Assembly (NCBI GenBank): GCA_013076295.1
Contig: RQOL01000876.1
Span: forward strand, 5,952,001 to 6,016,000
DNA: 64,000 nucleotides
Direction of reading: 5' to 3'
Source of the DNA: Sanderia malayensis
Taxonomy: Eukaryota > Cnidaria > Scyphozoa > Semaeostomeae > Pelagiidae
Shown: one piece after another, positions 22,226 to 32,607 of the stretch
Layout of the letters: every line of letters starts with the position of its first letter
How positions within the stretch are numbered: position 1 is the stretch's first letter
Position numbers and translations under genes: made by a program
The notes under the pieces: model-generated
The model's database searches: none
Told to the model about the DNA's origin: nothing
The model's input: the letters and a program-made list of their open reading frames with translations, nothing else

Positions 22226-22618
22226 CAGATTGTGGGAAAAAAGCACACATTTTTTAATTTTTCGACATTTTCCACATAAAGTAAAAAGTGATTATTTGTC
22301 AAGTGACAGTAATTATTCGCCCACTATATTAATTAATTAATGTTATTAAGTCTTTCTCGTTGCCCTTTCATTCATAAGCAATGAATAAAACCACTTTTTT
22401 GGCACGTCCGAGCTGATTTTTGAATTGCTCCTCCGCAGAGGCTTATTTGTAAAGTGACCCCATTTTAACCCCTGTTTTAACACCTTAAACCCCAGCAGAT
22501 TCCCGTTCACCGTCACTTTTCTTTATACCGGCATGTTAAACATGTGTTTGGGCACCTGGAAATGCCAATGAAAATTTCTCCGCCTTACGGTGGCACCTAC
22601 CTCAACCACCGTCTGGTC
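22226..22618 (-). repeat. Right terminal inverted repeat of the 9.6-kb transposon
   Basis: Inverted partner of 12999-13379, ending CCACCGTCTGGTC at 22618. The next bases, GCGCAG, are outside the element. Confidence 0.85.
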
Positions 22619-22709
22619 GCGCAGCAATTTCGATGATTTATTTTGTCTTGCTATGCACATTTCTTGAAGCCAAAGAGACTATAGCTCCAACTTTTTGGTT
22701 ATTACTCTA

Positions 22710-22865
22710 TATTGAGATTTAATTTAAGCCAAAGACTGGCTTGAGTTTTATGGTTTATTTTATTCAAATCTAATTTAAGCTAAAGACTGGCTTAAATTTT
22801 ATGGTTTATCATATTCAAATCTAATTTAAGCTAAAGACTGGCTTCAATTTTATGGTTTATATTGA
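22710..22865. repeat. 51-bp tandem repeat, about three units
   Basis: The motif AATTTAAGCTAAAGACTGGC recurs at 22721, 22772 and 22823, each followed by a TTTTATGGTTTAT block. It lies about 100 bp beyond the right end of the long-TIR transposon, in the FA2H intron. Confidence 0.85.
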
Positions 22866-23529
22866 ACTTTTTAGTACTATTTTATTGAACTTGAAGGATT
22901 ATTAGCTAGATATGTGTATATGCAGTATGTATATGATGGTTCGCATTTAAGTTGCACAGTTCACAATCATACAGTCATTGCTTAACCGGTATTTTTGATT
23001 TATGCTTTGTTCCTACTAATTGGGGCTATGCCCTGCATTTTTTTGTGTGTGATTTTTTTGCAAATTGATTTTCTTTTGAAGTATGAAGGATGTAAAATAT
23101 AATTGATAGGTCACACTTTATTAATGCAGCCAGATATAATGCAGTTGACTCTTTCATAGAAGTAGTTATGCTGTGTTATACCCATTGTTATTGTTAGCTA
23201 ACATTGACAGGAGTGACTTCTTGCATGATTTGTTTGTCACTTGTCAGCATTATGAAAATGCATTATTATCTGATAACAGCTGTTCTGCACAAATCCTAAG
23301 TAACATAAAAGAAAGAATGACCTGAACAAGTTTTTTGTATTTTTTTCAATCCTTATTTCACAATTAACATATAAATTCTTCCATTAGCTTTATAACAAAA
23401 GGGTCTTCCATAGTACTACCAACTTTCTTTGTTTCCAAATGTTTTTTTAATTAAAACACAAAATCGTCAACTGTTTTTTTCAAGAAATCCTTGCACCATT
23501 TTCCTTACGCACAATTTCTTAAAAAATCA

Positions 23530-24400
23530 TTATTTCCCATTCTCATCACGAGTGTGGGCACCAGTAGCGGAAGCTATTACTAGCATAAAATATCTTGGAG
23601 TTCTTATAGACAAGAAGTTAAACTGGAAACAACACGCCCATCACATCAATATGAAAATCTCAAAAGGCATCGGAACACTTGCAAAAGTGAGGCATTTTGT
23701 CACAACTGACATTTTGAGACAATTATAATATGCATTTATTGCCCCACATATTACCTATGGTCTTATTAATTGGGGTAGTACATCTAAGTGTTCTACCATG
23801 AAACTAATTCAAATCTCAAAAAAGTAGTTAGAATAGAACAAGTTTTGCCGATTATAGAGCTGCTTCGAAACCCCTTTTTTTCTAACTAGGCCTCCTCAAC
23901 TTTGAAGATCTTCATAAATTAGAAATTGCAAAATTTATGTTTGATATTAGCTGTAGCAATATAACCTCCACTATATGCAACCCATTTCAAAAAACAAAGT
24001 CAAGCCACAACTTCAAACCTGGTCAGGGTACTACAAATCAATTCTCTTTGCCTTTGGTGACAACAGAGTGTAGGAAAAAATTTATTACTTTCAATGGCAT
24101 CAAAATATGTAATCAAATTCCTTCAAAAATTCGTTCAATGTCAAATAAACAGTTATTCAATAAATTTCTCTAGAAATTGTTATTGCAAACTTATTAGAAA
24201 TTTTTAAAACAACTCACTTATGATTCCAAAAAAAGAATCCACCTCCTGTTCCCTAAAACGACTACTAATTGCTTCCACTATTAATTCGCTGTTCCCCATT
24301 TTCTTCTTATTTCCTAAAAGTTAGTTTTTTAGGGAGAGGGTTACTTCCCCTTTAACCACCCTATTTAGTTTTGTTAATGTGCCTGAACAAAAAATCATCA
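23530..24400 (+). pseudogene. 3' end of a CR1/L2-like LINE
   Basis: The frame around 23570-23728 reads ITSIKYLGVLIDKKLNWKQH and KISKGIGTLAKVRHFV, the connector typical after the RT domain. After stops, 23937-24173 reads a further C-terminal part ending SIRSMSNKQLFNKFL-like. The tail to about 24400 contains AGGGAGAGGGTTACTTCCCC, a 3' UTR-like palindromic stretch. No RT catalytic domain remains. It is not contiguous with the RT fragment at 7715-11600, although the family may be the same. Confidence 0.75.
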
Positions 24401-24819
24401 AAATTGTTATTATTTTCCAGTTAGAAGTATTGAAACCAAAGTAAGTAAGTTCACCATTTGCAAGGTTAGAAGATACACAAAGTTTATCTAACTAACTTCA
24501 TATAAAACAAAAAAGCTCTGACTACGCATCAAATACAATTAGATAACCACCCATCATCCATGGGCAACTCCCAAAAAAGAAACAATCTTATAACTATGTG
24601 TCACATAAATTATTTGAATGTCGTTTTGTGTGGCATAAAATATTTCAAACTGTGTTTTGTGTGACACATTCATTGAAACAGGTTTGTGTGAGAGAATACT
24701 TAAAGGCATGTCTTTATAAGTATGAAAAACATTTGAGTGAGAAGAAATCAACAACAGACCCTCCACTTTGAAAGACAAAAAATAATATTTTGGCTGCTAT
24801 GGCACACCATACTACTAAC

Positions 24820-24861
24820 CTCTTTCCATCCATCATGGTCATTGTTGTCAATGTTTTGATC
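24820..24861 (-). CDS. FA2H 42-nt linker exon
   Basis: On the minus strand a TTTTGTAG acceptor precedes 14 codons (DQNIDNNDHDGWKE), followed by a GTTAGT donor. Entry and exit phases are both 0, matching the donor of the cytochrome b5 exon and the acceptor of the hydroxylase exon. In animal FA2H an acidic, poorly conserved linker sits at this place, directly before the VDW motif. The sequence itself is not diagnostic, so the call rests on position, phase and splice sites. Confidence 0.65.
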
Positions 24862-25779
24862 CTACAAAACAGTTATTTCAACTGAAAACAGTTTAAAACG
24901 GAAATCATTCTAAAGAAGAAAAAAGAGAGCTACCCAAAAAATTAAAACAGGTTAGCACATTGTTGAAAAACTGATATCTAAACTCTATAATACAACAACC
25001 ATGATAGTCTTCAGAAAAAGACTTGTTGCCAAAATATAGCCTCTATGCTCTAATTCTTGGGTAAAAGGTATTTTAAATCACATCGCAGAGGGTTCTTAAA
25101 ATCTCAATAGAAAGTTCTATTAATAAAAATAAGAATAAAGATGAATATTCTGGCAGTCAAAAACAATCACACAACATTTCTTTGAATTTCCATATCAACG
25201 GGAAATCGTTTTTAGGGGCTTGTTTACATAATCCTGCCTCACAGAGATCTTCCAACCGCCTGTAGAAACACAAACAGCTTTCACTTTGCATCTTGTCTTG
25301 CTATGTCAGGGTGATTTCATCCCATTTCAAATGGTAGAGATATCCCACCTGGCTAAAGATGATTTTGCCCATGTAAACAGAAACAGACAAGACATCCCAA
25401 CTTGTTGGGAAGAAGTTCACGTTCTCATGTAGAGGATGCTTCAAACTTTTGAAAAATGTATAAATAATTTTAAATTTTTGTAAAATATTCTCCTGGTACT
25501 TCTCGACCATTAATAACACCTTCTGAAATTCCCAAACGGCATGGTACAAGTGTAGAAATACTAGTGTTCTCTCAAACAAAGTACGAAGTAGGTGTATATA
25601 TACAAAACTAATATACACCTTAGTGTTTTGTTTTGCAGAGTTTAACAGTGTTGTTTTGGGGGGGGTATGGAATTGCAATGCAATTGGGTGAAGATTTAGG
25701 TTCTGGTCCTTAAACTTCCAATGGGCCAATCTATAAATAACTATTTAAACGTGGTCGATCTTAGTAGGGAAGTCCTCAC

Positions 25780-26001
25780 CTTCAACTTCAGAATTTTAAA
25801 CTCTTTGAATAAAGAGTATGCCGTTGCTGAGTGTTTATGGATATCAGTGGACTCCATGATGCAGGTTATATCTTTTCCTCCATATCGCAGAATGAGATCC
25901 TTTCCGCCCGGGTGAACAGCAAGAAAGTTTGAGACATCGTATACATCACCATTCCATATTACCCATGTGTCATTCTCCAATGATTGTGCAGCTGCCATCA
26001 T
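25780..26001 (-). CDS. FA2H first coding exon: cytochrome b5 domain
   Basis: This exon supplies the heme domain that passes electrons to the di-iron site. From ATG 25999-26001 (a second ATG follows at once) 74 codons run to an AAG/GTGAGG donor. They include TWVIWNGDVYDVSNFLAVHP, the heme ligand motif HPGGKDLILRYGGKDI and the second heme-ligand region HKHSATAYSLF. Short N-terminus compared with mammals, as in many invertebrate homologues. Frame intact. Intron 1 is 918 bp and the next intron about 17.9 kb. Confidence 0.9.
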
Positions 26002-26509
26002 TATTTGACTAAAGAGGTCTCAGAGCTTTGGAGTTTTATAAAAGTCGAACTTGGGCCTTTGTGCTAACAATTGCCGGGTCTGGTTTGGTGGGTTGTGGTT
26101 GTGTTGTTGTTGTGATTGCATAGTTTTGAAAATTGTTGAAACTTGCCAAAAGTCCGAGCAGTGCCACGTCAGATTGAGCGGGTGTGCGTGTCATTGCCCG
26201 CACATGTATTATGGCCGACAACTGGCATTTCCAGTTCTCGGCCATTGTATTGAGTACAGTATGGGAATGGCAGTTCTTGGCTAGGCTACGTGGATACATT
26301 TCAATTTTTTTTTTATTTCAATTTCTTTTCAATTTGATTTTGATTTAATTTCATTTTAATTTCATTTTTTTCAATTTCATTTAATTTTTTGTTTTTAAAG
26401 TAATAAAAAAAGTGAAATGACAGTTCTCGGCCACCATACATATATGCAATGTATCCCGTGGATAGGTTCTGACAGCCCCAGTGTAAATGGCTGGATATGT
26501 AATATTGTC
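26002..26509. other. FA2H upstream region
   Basis: This should hold the FA2H 5' UTR and promoter. I see no clear TATA box or initiator. A segment CAGTTCTCGGCCA occurs twice (about 26237 and 26420), and 26305-26400 is a T-rich low-complexity tract. Confidence 0.4.
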
Positions 26510-27592
26510 GTGAAATTTAATTGCTCCATTCATTCTATAATTTTGCTTCTCCTAATTAATCTCACTGTTTTACGTCACCTAGATTATAACACCCCTGCAT
26601 TCTTTCCAAGCATCACTTCGCTTAGCCCTTCCTGTTATTTATTTTAATGTACGTAAAGCCTGCATATTGTCAACTTCAACTAATGTATATAAATTTATGT
26701 AATTCTCGATTTAGTCAGTCAGTCAGTCTACATCAAGTACAGAGCAAATACAACTCGTTTCTCTCTCTGGCTCCGTGTTCTCTGCACGTTAAACCAAGAT
26801 CAAATGGCAAGGATAGTTCGGAGAGGTGGTTCACGTAGCTTGGTGGGAATACGGACAAAATTCCTACAATATGACCTCACGTGGTCAAAGCAGGAAGAAA
26901 TCGACGAAGCATGTTGGCGGCACCATGCCCATGATATAGAGCAACCGTGGCCACGCGAAAACACTTTACCGTTTGAAGCAAAGTGGAAGGAATTGGAATA
27001 CCACTTTTAACATGAACATTTGAAGGACGTTGGATTTGTTCAATCCAATTCTAACCCTTGCTTGTTTATCAAGCTAATTGCTGATGACGTCATCTCCCTA
27101 TTAATCTGGGTGGATGACATAATTATTGCATCAAGTACATTGTCACTTGTTACTGAGACTAAATCTCACCTCAATCAGAAATTCAACATGAAAGATCTTG
27201 GTGGACTGAAAAACTTTGTTGAGATCAATTTTAGCAAATCAGGTGATACCATTTCTATGAGTCAAGAGGATTACGTTGTCAAAATCCTCAGAAAGTTTGG
27301 TATGGAGAATTGTAAGCCACGTGCAACTCCGTGTGAATTAAATCCCAATGCTTATGATTCTAACGAACCAGTCGACCATCACCAGTGCCAGCACATGATT
27401 GGAAGCCTAATTTATGCCATGGTTTGTACCAGACCCGACATAAGTTATGTGGTCACGAAGTTGTCACAGCATTTATCTTGCCCAACCACAGCAGACACTT
27501 GCATATTGAAACATGTCTTCAGATACCTGAAGAAGACCAATGGATACAAGCTAACGTATTCCAAATCACCAGATGGCTTGCATATCACCGCC

Positions 27593-28545
27593 TATGGCAA
27601 ATGGATGTCACCATAATCAGATAAACCCACTTTTTTCAGATAAAGTGGGTTTATCTGGAGAAAAACCCACTTTTTCTGCAATAAGTCACGTTTTCTGCAG
27701 ATAAACCCACTTTTTCTGAACAACCCACTTTATCTCACAGAAAAAGTGGGTTTTTCTGATAAACTGGGATTTTCTGCAGAAAAAGTGGGTTTTTCAGACA
27801 AAGTGGGTTTTTCTCAGATAAAGTGAGTTAAAGTCTCTCAGTTAAAGTGTCACGCCAAGGTTAGGTATCTGGGGTGCCGTCGGAAGATGCTACATTTTTA
27901 TTGCCAGAACTTTTGGCCGAGGGTCACGTGGACCTTTCCTCTTCGCGGTATTCTTTCGTTGAAGCTGCATGTGTCTCCTCAGGGTTTCGACGTTAGAGAT
28001 AGCATCTCCAAGTAAATCCTCAAAATTTTCTGTAAATTTTTCAGGGTTAGTATCCATTTTTGAAATTGAAAGTTGAAGCATTCGAATAGTCGCACGTGGA
28101 CAATCTTCTACCACACCCACGTAACTTGCAGTCAAATCTGCATAGTTCGAGCTCGCGTAATTCGAACTCTATCTAATTCGAACGAATTTTTCCGTCCCTT
28201 CATGGATCACTAATGAACCAATTCTTATGAAATAAAGCTCTATAATTCGAGCTTTTTGTAATTCGAACATTTTCACCCTCCCGCGGTTGTTCGAATTAGA
28301 CAGAGTTGACTGTATGACGCAGGCAGCAACAATGCGGAATTTGAAAAACCCATCTTTTTTGCAGAAAAACCCACTTTATCTGAAAACCCACTTTTTCTGT
28401 TAGATAAAGTGGGTTGTTCAGAAAAAGTGGGTTTATCTGCAGAAAACGTGACTTATTGCAGAAAAAGTGGGTTTTTCTCCAGATACACCCACTTTATCTG
28501 AGAAAAAGTGGGTTTATCTGATTATCGTGACATCCGCTTGCCATA
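27593..28545. mobile_element. Inverted-repeat element built of GATAAACCCACTTTTTCT units
   Basis: About 220 bp at each end are inverted copies, starting TATGGCAAATGGATGTCACC on the left and ending GACATCCGCTTGCCATA on the right (boundary uncertain by about 6 bp). CCTA lies on the left flank and again about 6 bp outside the right end, a possible target repeat. Both arms are made of short units with the core GATAAACCCACTTTTT in both orientations. The centre holds an unrecognised minus-strand frame (27890-28135) and a Tigger-type MITE. It interrupts the copia RNase H domain. Confidence 0.75.
28129..28312. mobile_element. Tigger-type MITE with CAGTCAA ends
   Basis: The 184-bp unit starts CAGTCAAATCTGCATAGTTC and ends TTAGACAGAGTTGACTG. 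Internal AATTCGAA motifs resemble the Tigger/pogo terminal style. TA follows the right end; the left flank is TG, so one side is mutated. Nested in the inverted-repeat element above. Confidence 0.7.
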
Positions 28546-29281
28546 ACCCCCTACTGTGACGCTGATTTGGCTTCCTCGTCTGAAGACAGCCGTAGTATCT
28601 CTGGCTATTGCATCATCCTTCATCCTGAAGGACCACAAATTTGTTTGAGATCTAAACGTAAAAATTCTGTGGCATTTTCTACATGTGAAGCAGAATATGT
28701 TGCCATGTCAATTGCTTGCCAAGAAGCAATTTATCTGAGAAGAAATCTTTTGCAGGACATGTTAAATGACAACCTGTCACCCTTCCTCTATTCAGATAAT
28801 CAAGGTGCCATTGCGTTGGCAAAGAACCCTATTAAACATTCGAAAGCAAAACAATTGACATTCGCTTTCATTACGTACTTGAATGTTATCTTGATCATTT
28901 GGTGCAACTTGAGTACACTGCAAGTAATGAAAACTATGCAGATATCTTTACAAAACCTCCAAAGAAACTTTTATTGGAGAAATTTCACTCGTTTATCTTC
29001 GGACGCCCTGGAAATTAACCGTCAAGTTGGGATGTTAACTTTCGCTTTTTGTTACCTTGTTGTTGTCTTATTAAACCACATGACGGCCCATTTCCGCTAC
29101 TGTAGCCTCGGACCACGATCGGACATCACCAGTTCCTATAATGGTATTTTTTGTCAGTCGCTGTTCTTAGTTTTTTTTTAATTAAAATGTTGTGTCCTAA
29201 ATATTACTGTCTCGCGTCTCCAGTTTTTTATTGTTTCATTCGTTTTCCAAATGGCCACTGCTATGAGTTCAACACAAGGGG

Positions 29282-29429
29282 TGTTGGGTGCAGTTGCCCC
29301 CGGCCGTTCTCCGCACTTCCGCATTATTATACTCTTTCGTTTTGATCTATTATACCATTCGTTTGTAGTCTTTATCAGATATAGTCACCATTTAAGTAAT
29401 CTTTGTTTCACGAGTATCTTACGGTAACA
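29282..29429 (+). repeat. 5' LTR of the outer Ty3 element
   Basis: 148 bp, TGTTGGGTGCAG to TTACGGTAACA. Matches 48492-48639 except AGATATAG against AGACATAG and CTTTGTTTC against CTCTGTTTC. Confidence 0.92.
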
Positions 29430-29453
29430 TTACTACAGACGAATTAAACCAAA

Positions 29454-29844
29454 ATGGACTCTGCACAAGGAAAATCGGCGACATTTGATGGTACAGGCGA
29501 CGTTCGTTCGTTCATCGCAAAAGCAGAGCTTTACTCGTCATTGAAGAGTTACACTGGAGAGAAATGTGCCCAAGCCTTAGCAAGTAAGTTGGAAGGCCCT
29601 GCTTTTGATGTTTATTTACGCCTTTCAAGTGACGATCGCAAGGATGCCAGCAAAATTACAGCTGAGTTATTAAAAGAATTTGAACGCGGCAGACGTAACA
29701 GAGAAGAAGCCCTCAGCGAGCTTTCGAAACGTAAGAGAGAAATAGTCGATTCTACACAAAATTTTGCCTACAAAGTCTTAGAGCTCGTGAAGTTGGCTTA
29801 TCCAACATTTGCACGGAGAACCCAAGAAACCATCGCAAGAGATT
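29454..29844 (+). pseudogene. Gag N-terminal part of the outer Ty3 element
   Basis: ATG 29454 opens a frame reading FDGTGDVRSFIAKAELYSSL and LASKLEGPAFDVYLRLSSDD. It then gives QNFAYKVLELVKLAYPTF and ends in RRTQETIARD. These are gag-like capsid features: a start peptide, a G-x-A-x-x-x-Y segment and a Y-P motif region. The Harbinger-like insertion at 29845 ends it. The expected following residues (Y-F) can still be read at 30465-30471, just before the MULE. Confidence 0.8.
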
Positions 29845-30464
29845 AGGGAGTTTAAGCAACCACAACGCTAACATAAACGTTAACGTTAGCTCCCAAATTT
29901 TCCGCATTGCGCAAGCGCAAAGCGACATCCCCAATTCTGCTAACGTTTTAGGCAGCAATCTGTGTCCTTAGGTCAGCATCCGTAACGTTTTGTGAAAACG
30001 TTAACTTCTTTTTGCACTTTCTGTTTGGAAAAATTGTTTATGTATTTATATGGGTTCTCAGACAACTGTGTCGACCTTATAGAAGGCGAGTAGATAAATT
30101 ATATGGTATTAAACTGCTATATTTTTTTTTACTCGTGAAAATACATGCGTTCAATTTTAGATAAAATTTAGGCCCAAAACTCATCAACAGCGATGGCAGT
30201 ATTAATGTCATATATTTGAGATATTTGGTTATAATTTTCATTTGAGTTGCTAAGAATGACTAACAAATGTGAATTTATTCAATGAAGACATTTAGGTGGT
30301 TGAGAAACCCTGGTTAGTCATCGCTAGGAGAAGTTTTGGCTTCAGTGTTTTACGGCTTTAAAATGCGGAAAGCGTGGAAGCGGGAGGGAAGTGCAAACAA
30401 TTTCTGAAAACCTTAGCAGCTAACGTTAACGTCAACGTTTAGGTTGCGCGTGCTTAAATTCCCT
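29845..30464. mobile_element. 620-bp MITE with AGGGAGTTTAAGCA ends
   Basis: The left end AGGGAGTTTAAGCAACC has an inverted partner at the right, ending TGCTTAAATTCCCT. ATT flanks both sides (29842-29844 and 30465-30467). Inverted AACGTTAACGTTAGC motifs lie inside both ends. No coding capacity. It interrupts gag of the outer Ty3 element. Confidence 0.75.
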
Positions 30465-30471
30465 ATTATTT

Positions 30472-30884
30472 GGGTAGTTCTAATCGCTGGACCCCACGAC
30501 TCGGGGACTCTCCCGACGCACGACTATACGACCTACGGTAATACGACCCATGTCTGTAAAACTGCCAAATTTGCATTATTTTCACTGTAAATATTGTAGC
30601 GAAGTCAAAGGCACTGTTTTGAAGTATGAAACGCAGTTTGGTGAGCATAGGAACAGAAATAAATGCTTTTCGAGCAGGCAATTTTGTCGCAAAAAGCACG
30701 CTGTCGTTGCAAATCACTGAGGTTTTCATATCGTAAGCAAGGAAACTGTGGTGGCAGTAATCGAATTCCAGTGGAGCCACGACACTGACATTTGCACCGT
30801 AATCAAAATTCCACCCTTTTCAGAAGCGTTGCGCAATCTGAAACCACCGGTAGTAAGATAGAACAATTTTAAAGCATTTCATAT
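30472..30884 (+). repeat. Left inverted repeat of the MULE
   Basis: 413 bp, partner of 38607-39020. It contains the box CCCCACGACTCGGGGACTCT and an open frame of 104 codons on the minus strand that is also open in the other arm. Confidence 0.88.
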
Positions 30885-31309
30885 AAATGCAGAAAGACTA
30901 TTCTGCTATTGTAACGTCTGTGTTTGTTATCATCCATCAAATATAGCAACAAAATGTGAATATATCACAACATAGCAACAGCTAAAGCAACGAAACATGG
31001 AAACCTTATCAACGTCATCATGCACATCATAATAATCGTTATTATTATTATTATTATTATTATTATTGCACCATGCACCCTGCACTGCGCAGGTATATTG
31101 AGTTTTTGAACGCTAGAAAACACTTGCAAAGTTTTCTATGGGATGCAAATGGGCCCTAGTTACCCGAGGTTGGAGTTACTCCTGGCCCGACTTATCATGA
31201 TTTTGCTCCTTTTATGAATATTATTTCTTTTCGAGTTTATTTCATTTGTCTTTATCGAGTAAGAGCGCATTCTTAGTCACAATACTCAACTACTCAGATC
31301 GATGTCATT

Positions 31310-32607
31310 GTAACACCATTTCTGTTTGGCATAAACAGAGTGATACAATTTTTGATAGTTCTTGAGAAGAGTCGTGGATAGGATAGATCTATTTTGTCTC
31401 AAAGATAAAATGAATCTGATGTTGGTTACAATATATAAAATTTGTTACTTTGAAACTGGAGTTAATAATGCACGGATGTTTTTCATCGCGTGATCTACGC
31501 TCATCAACAAGGAAAGTTCATGTATTCCCTCCCTGTGGTATGTTAATGACTTGCGAAAGGCAGGCTATCTTAATCTGGCATATCAAGTTTTACGCAGTCA
31601 TCATCAGTTACATCATCAGTATCATCATCATCATCATCATTTACGCTTTTGTCTAGAAAGACATTGCCTGGTCCACTATTAACCTTCAAATATGTGCGTT
31701 TACTGCCATTTCCTCATGCTCTTTCACTCGCAATGTTTTCAAACTTCCATTTCTTTTTTCACAACTGTATTGAATTCAACTTTTTGACTTCACAAATCCC
31801 TTTCTATCAGGAACGCGGTAGCACATGAAATGGGGAATCTCTAAGAGGGGTAGGATGGTTATAGTTTATTTTATTTTATTATATGCATTGCTGCGGAAAA
31901 TGCAGACAAAAATTAACATGGATGAGACAAATAGAAAGGGTTTCGTTTAGTGAAAAAGTTTCATTTAATACAATTGTGAGAAAAAAGAGGTGATAAAATA
32001 GCAGTGAATGATAATAATAATAATAATGATAATAATGAAAACGCTGATGATAAGAGGGGGTTCCTGCGTAAAAGCACACAAACTTCGAGCTCAGAAGTGT
32101 CACAGATATCATGGCCTTGCTTGGTATTTTACGATTTAGATGGCCTTGGTATGACAAATTAAGATAGCCTGTCTTTGGCAAGTCATTAGCAGCACCATAG
32201 GTGGGGCCATGTTACCTTTCATTGCCTGTGAGCATCAAAACAAATGAAAAAACATTCGTGCACATTGTATAATGAATAAATTTCAAGAAATGTAGAGATT
32301 ATAATACATTTTACGTTAACGTTGTGTAGCTTTGTATCATTGAAGAGTAAATTTAATTAGTATCCAGCAGGGTAGCTATTTCTTCTGGAATATTATTCTG
32401 GGGCCCAACCCGTATATCATCAGCTGTATAGCTGATAGAATACTCAAATAATACTTGTTTGTTGCTTGACCAACAATACATGACAACTTCATCAACATAC
32501 CATAAATGTTATCATCATCATCATCACAATCATGAACATCACGTGCTTTAGAATGGAATTCCACGACTGCGCAGTTTAGCCCTGTTTCTCATGTGGTCGA
32601 AGTGAAG
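31310..32607. other. MULE 5' internal region, non-coding
   Basis: Between the left inverted repeat and the start exon lie AT-rich DNA, several trinucleotide microsatellites and an inverted pair, TAATGACTTGC near 31548 with its complement near 32182. This may be a small nested element. No gene is recognised. Confidence 0.5.

Larger units (their letters stand above)
12999..22618 (-). mobile_element. 9.6-kb DNA transposon with about 385-bp inverted repeats and a zinc/nuclease gene
   Basis: The outer 381 bp (12999-13379) and 393 bp (22226-22618) are inverted copies, more than 90% identical by eye. Both ends start GACCAGACGGTGGTTGAGGT. Between them lies one minus-strand gene, 5' end near 20962 and 3' end near 13567, which belongs to the element because nothing else in it is coding. 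Two later insertions (14554-16033 and 17747-19380) interrupt the gene. No target duplication is visible: the left flank ends in ATA and the right begins with GCG. The whole lies in the long FA2H intron in the same orientation as FA2H. I do not recognise a named transposon superfamily. Confidence 0.75.
26510..29016 (+). mobile_element. Defective Ty1/copia retrotransposon
   Basis: The remnant has a probable LTR-like leader (26510 to about 26800) with a TATATAAATTTATG box and a CAGT-repeat. The polymerase C-terminal half follows directly, while gag, protease and integrase are missing. A 953-bp inverted-repeat element (27593-28545) splits the polymerase. The right LTR was not identified, so the right limit is the polymerase stop. 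The left limit is approximate. Confidence 0.65.
26930..29016 (+). pseudogene. copia RT-RNase H polymerase fragment, split
   Basis: The first frame carries LYRLKQSGRNWN. A shift near 27010 leads to HLKDVGFVQSNSNPCLF, then WVDDIIIAS (the copia Y-V-D-D motif with Trp in place of Tyr), MKDLGGLKNFV and HMIGSLIYAMVCTRPDI. Coding breaks at about 27592 and resumes at 28546 with YCDADLASSSEDSRS (the RNase H start), CEAEYVAMSIACQE and DNQGAIALAKNP. A last shift near 28855 leads to NYADIFTKPPKKLLLEKFH and the stop. Non-functional. Confidence 0.88.

Noticed and set aside
25301..25729. 142-codon minus-strand frame in FA2H intron 1
   Set aside because: No known motif, no splice sites that fit the FA2H phase, and biased composition; treated as intronic or repeat sequence.
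29251..29281. Short ATG frame interrupted by the outer Ty3 element (continues at 48640)
   Set aside because: Removing the element leaves a frame of only about 23 codons; too short to support a gene.
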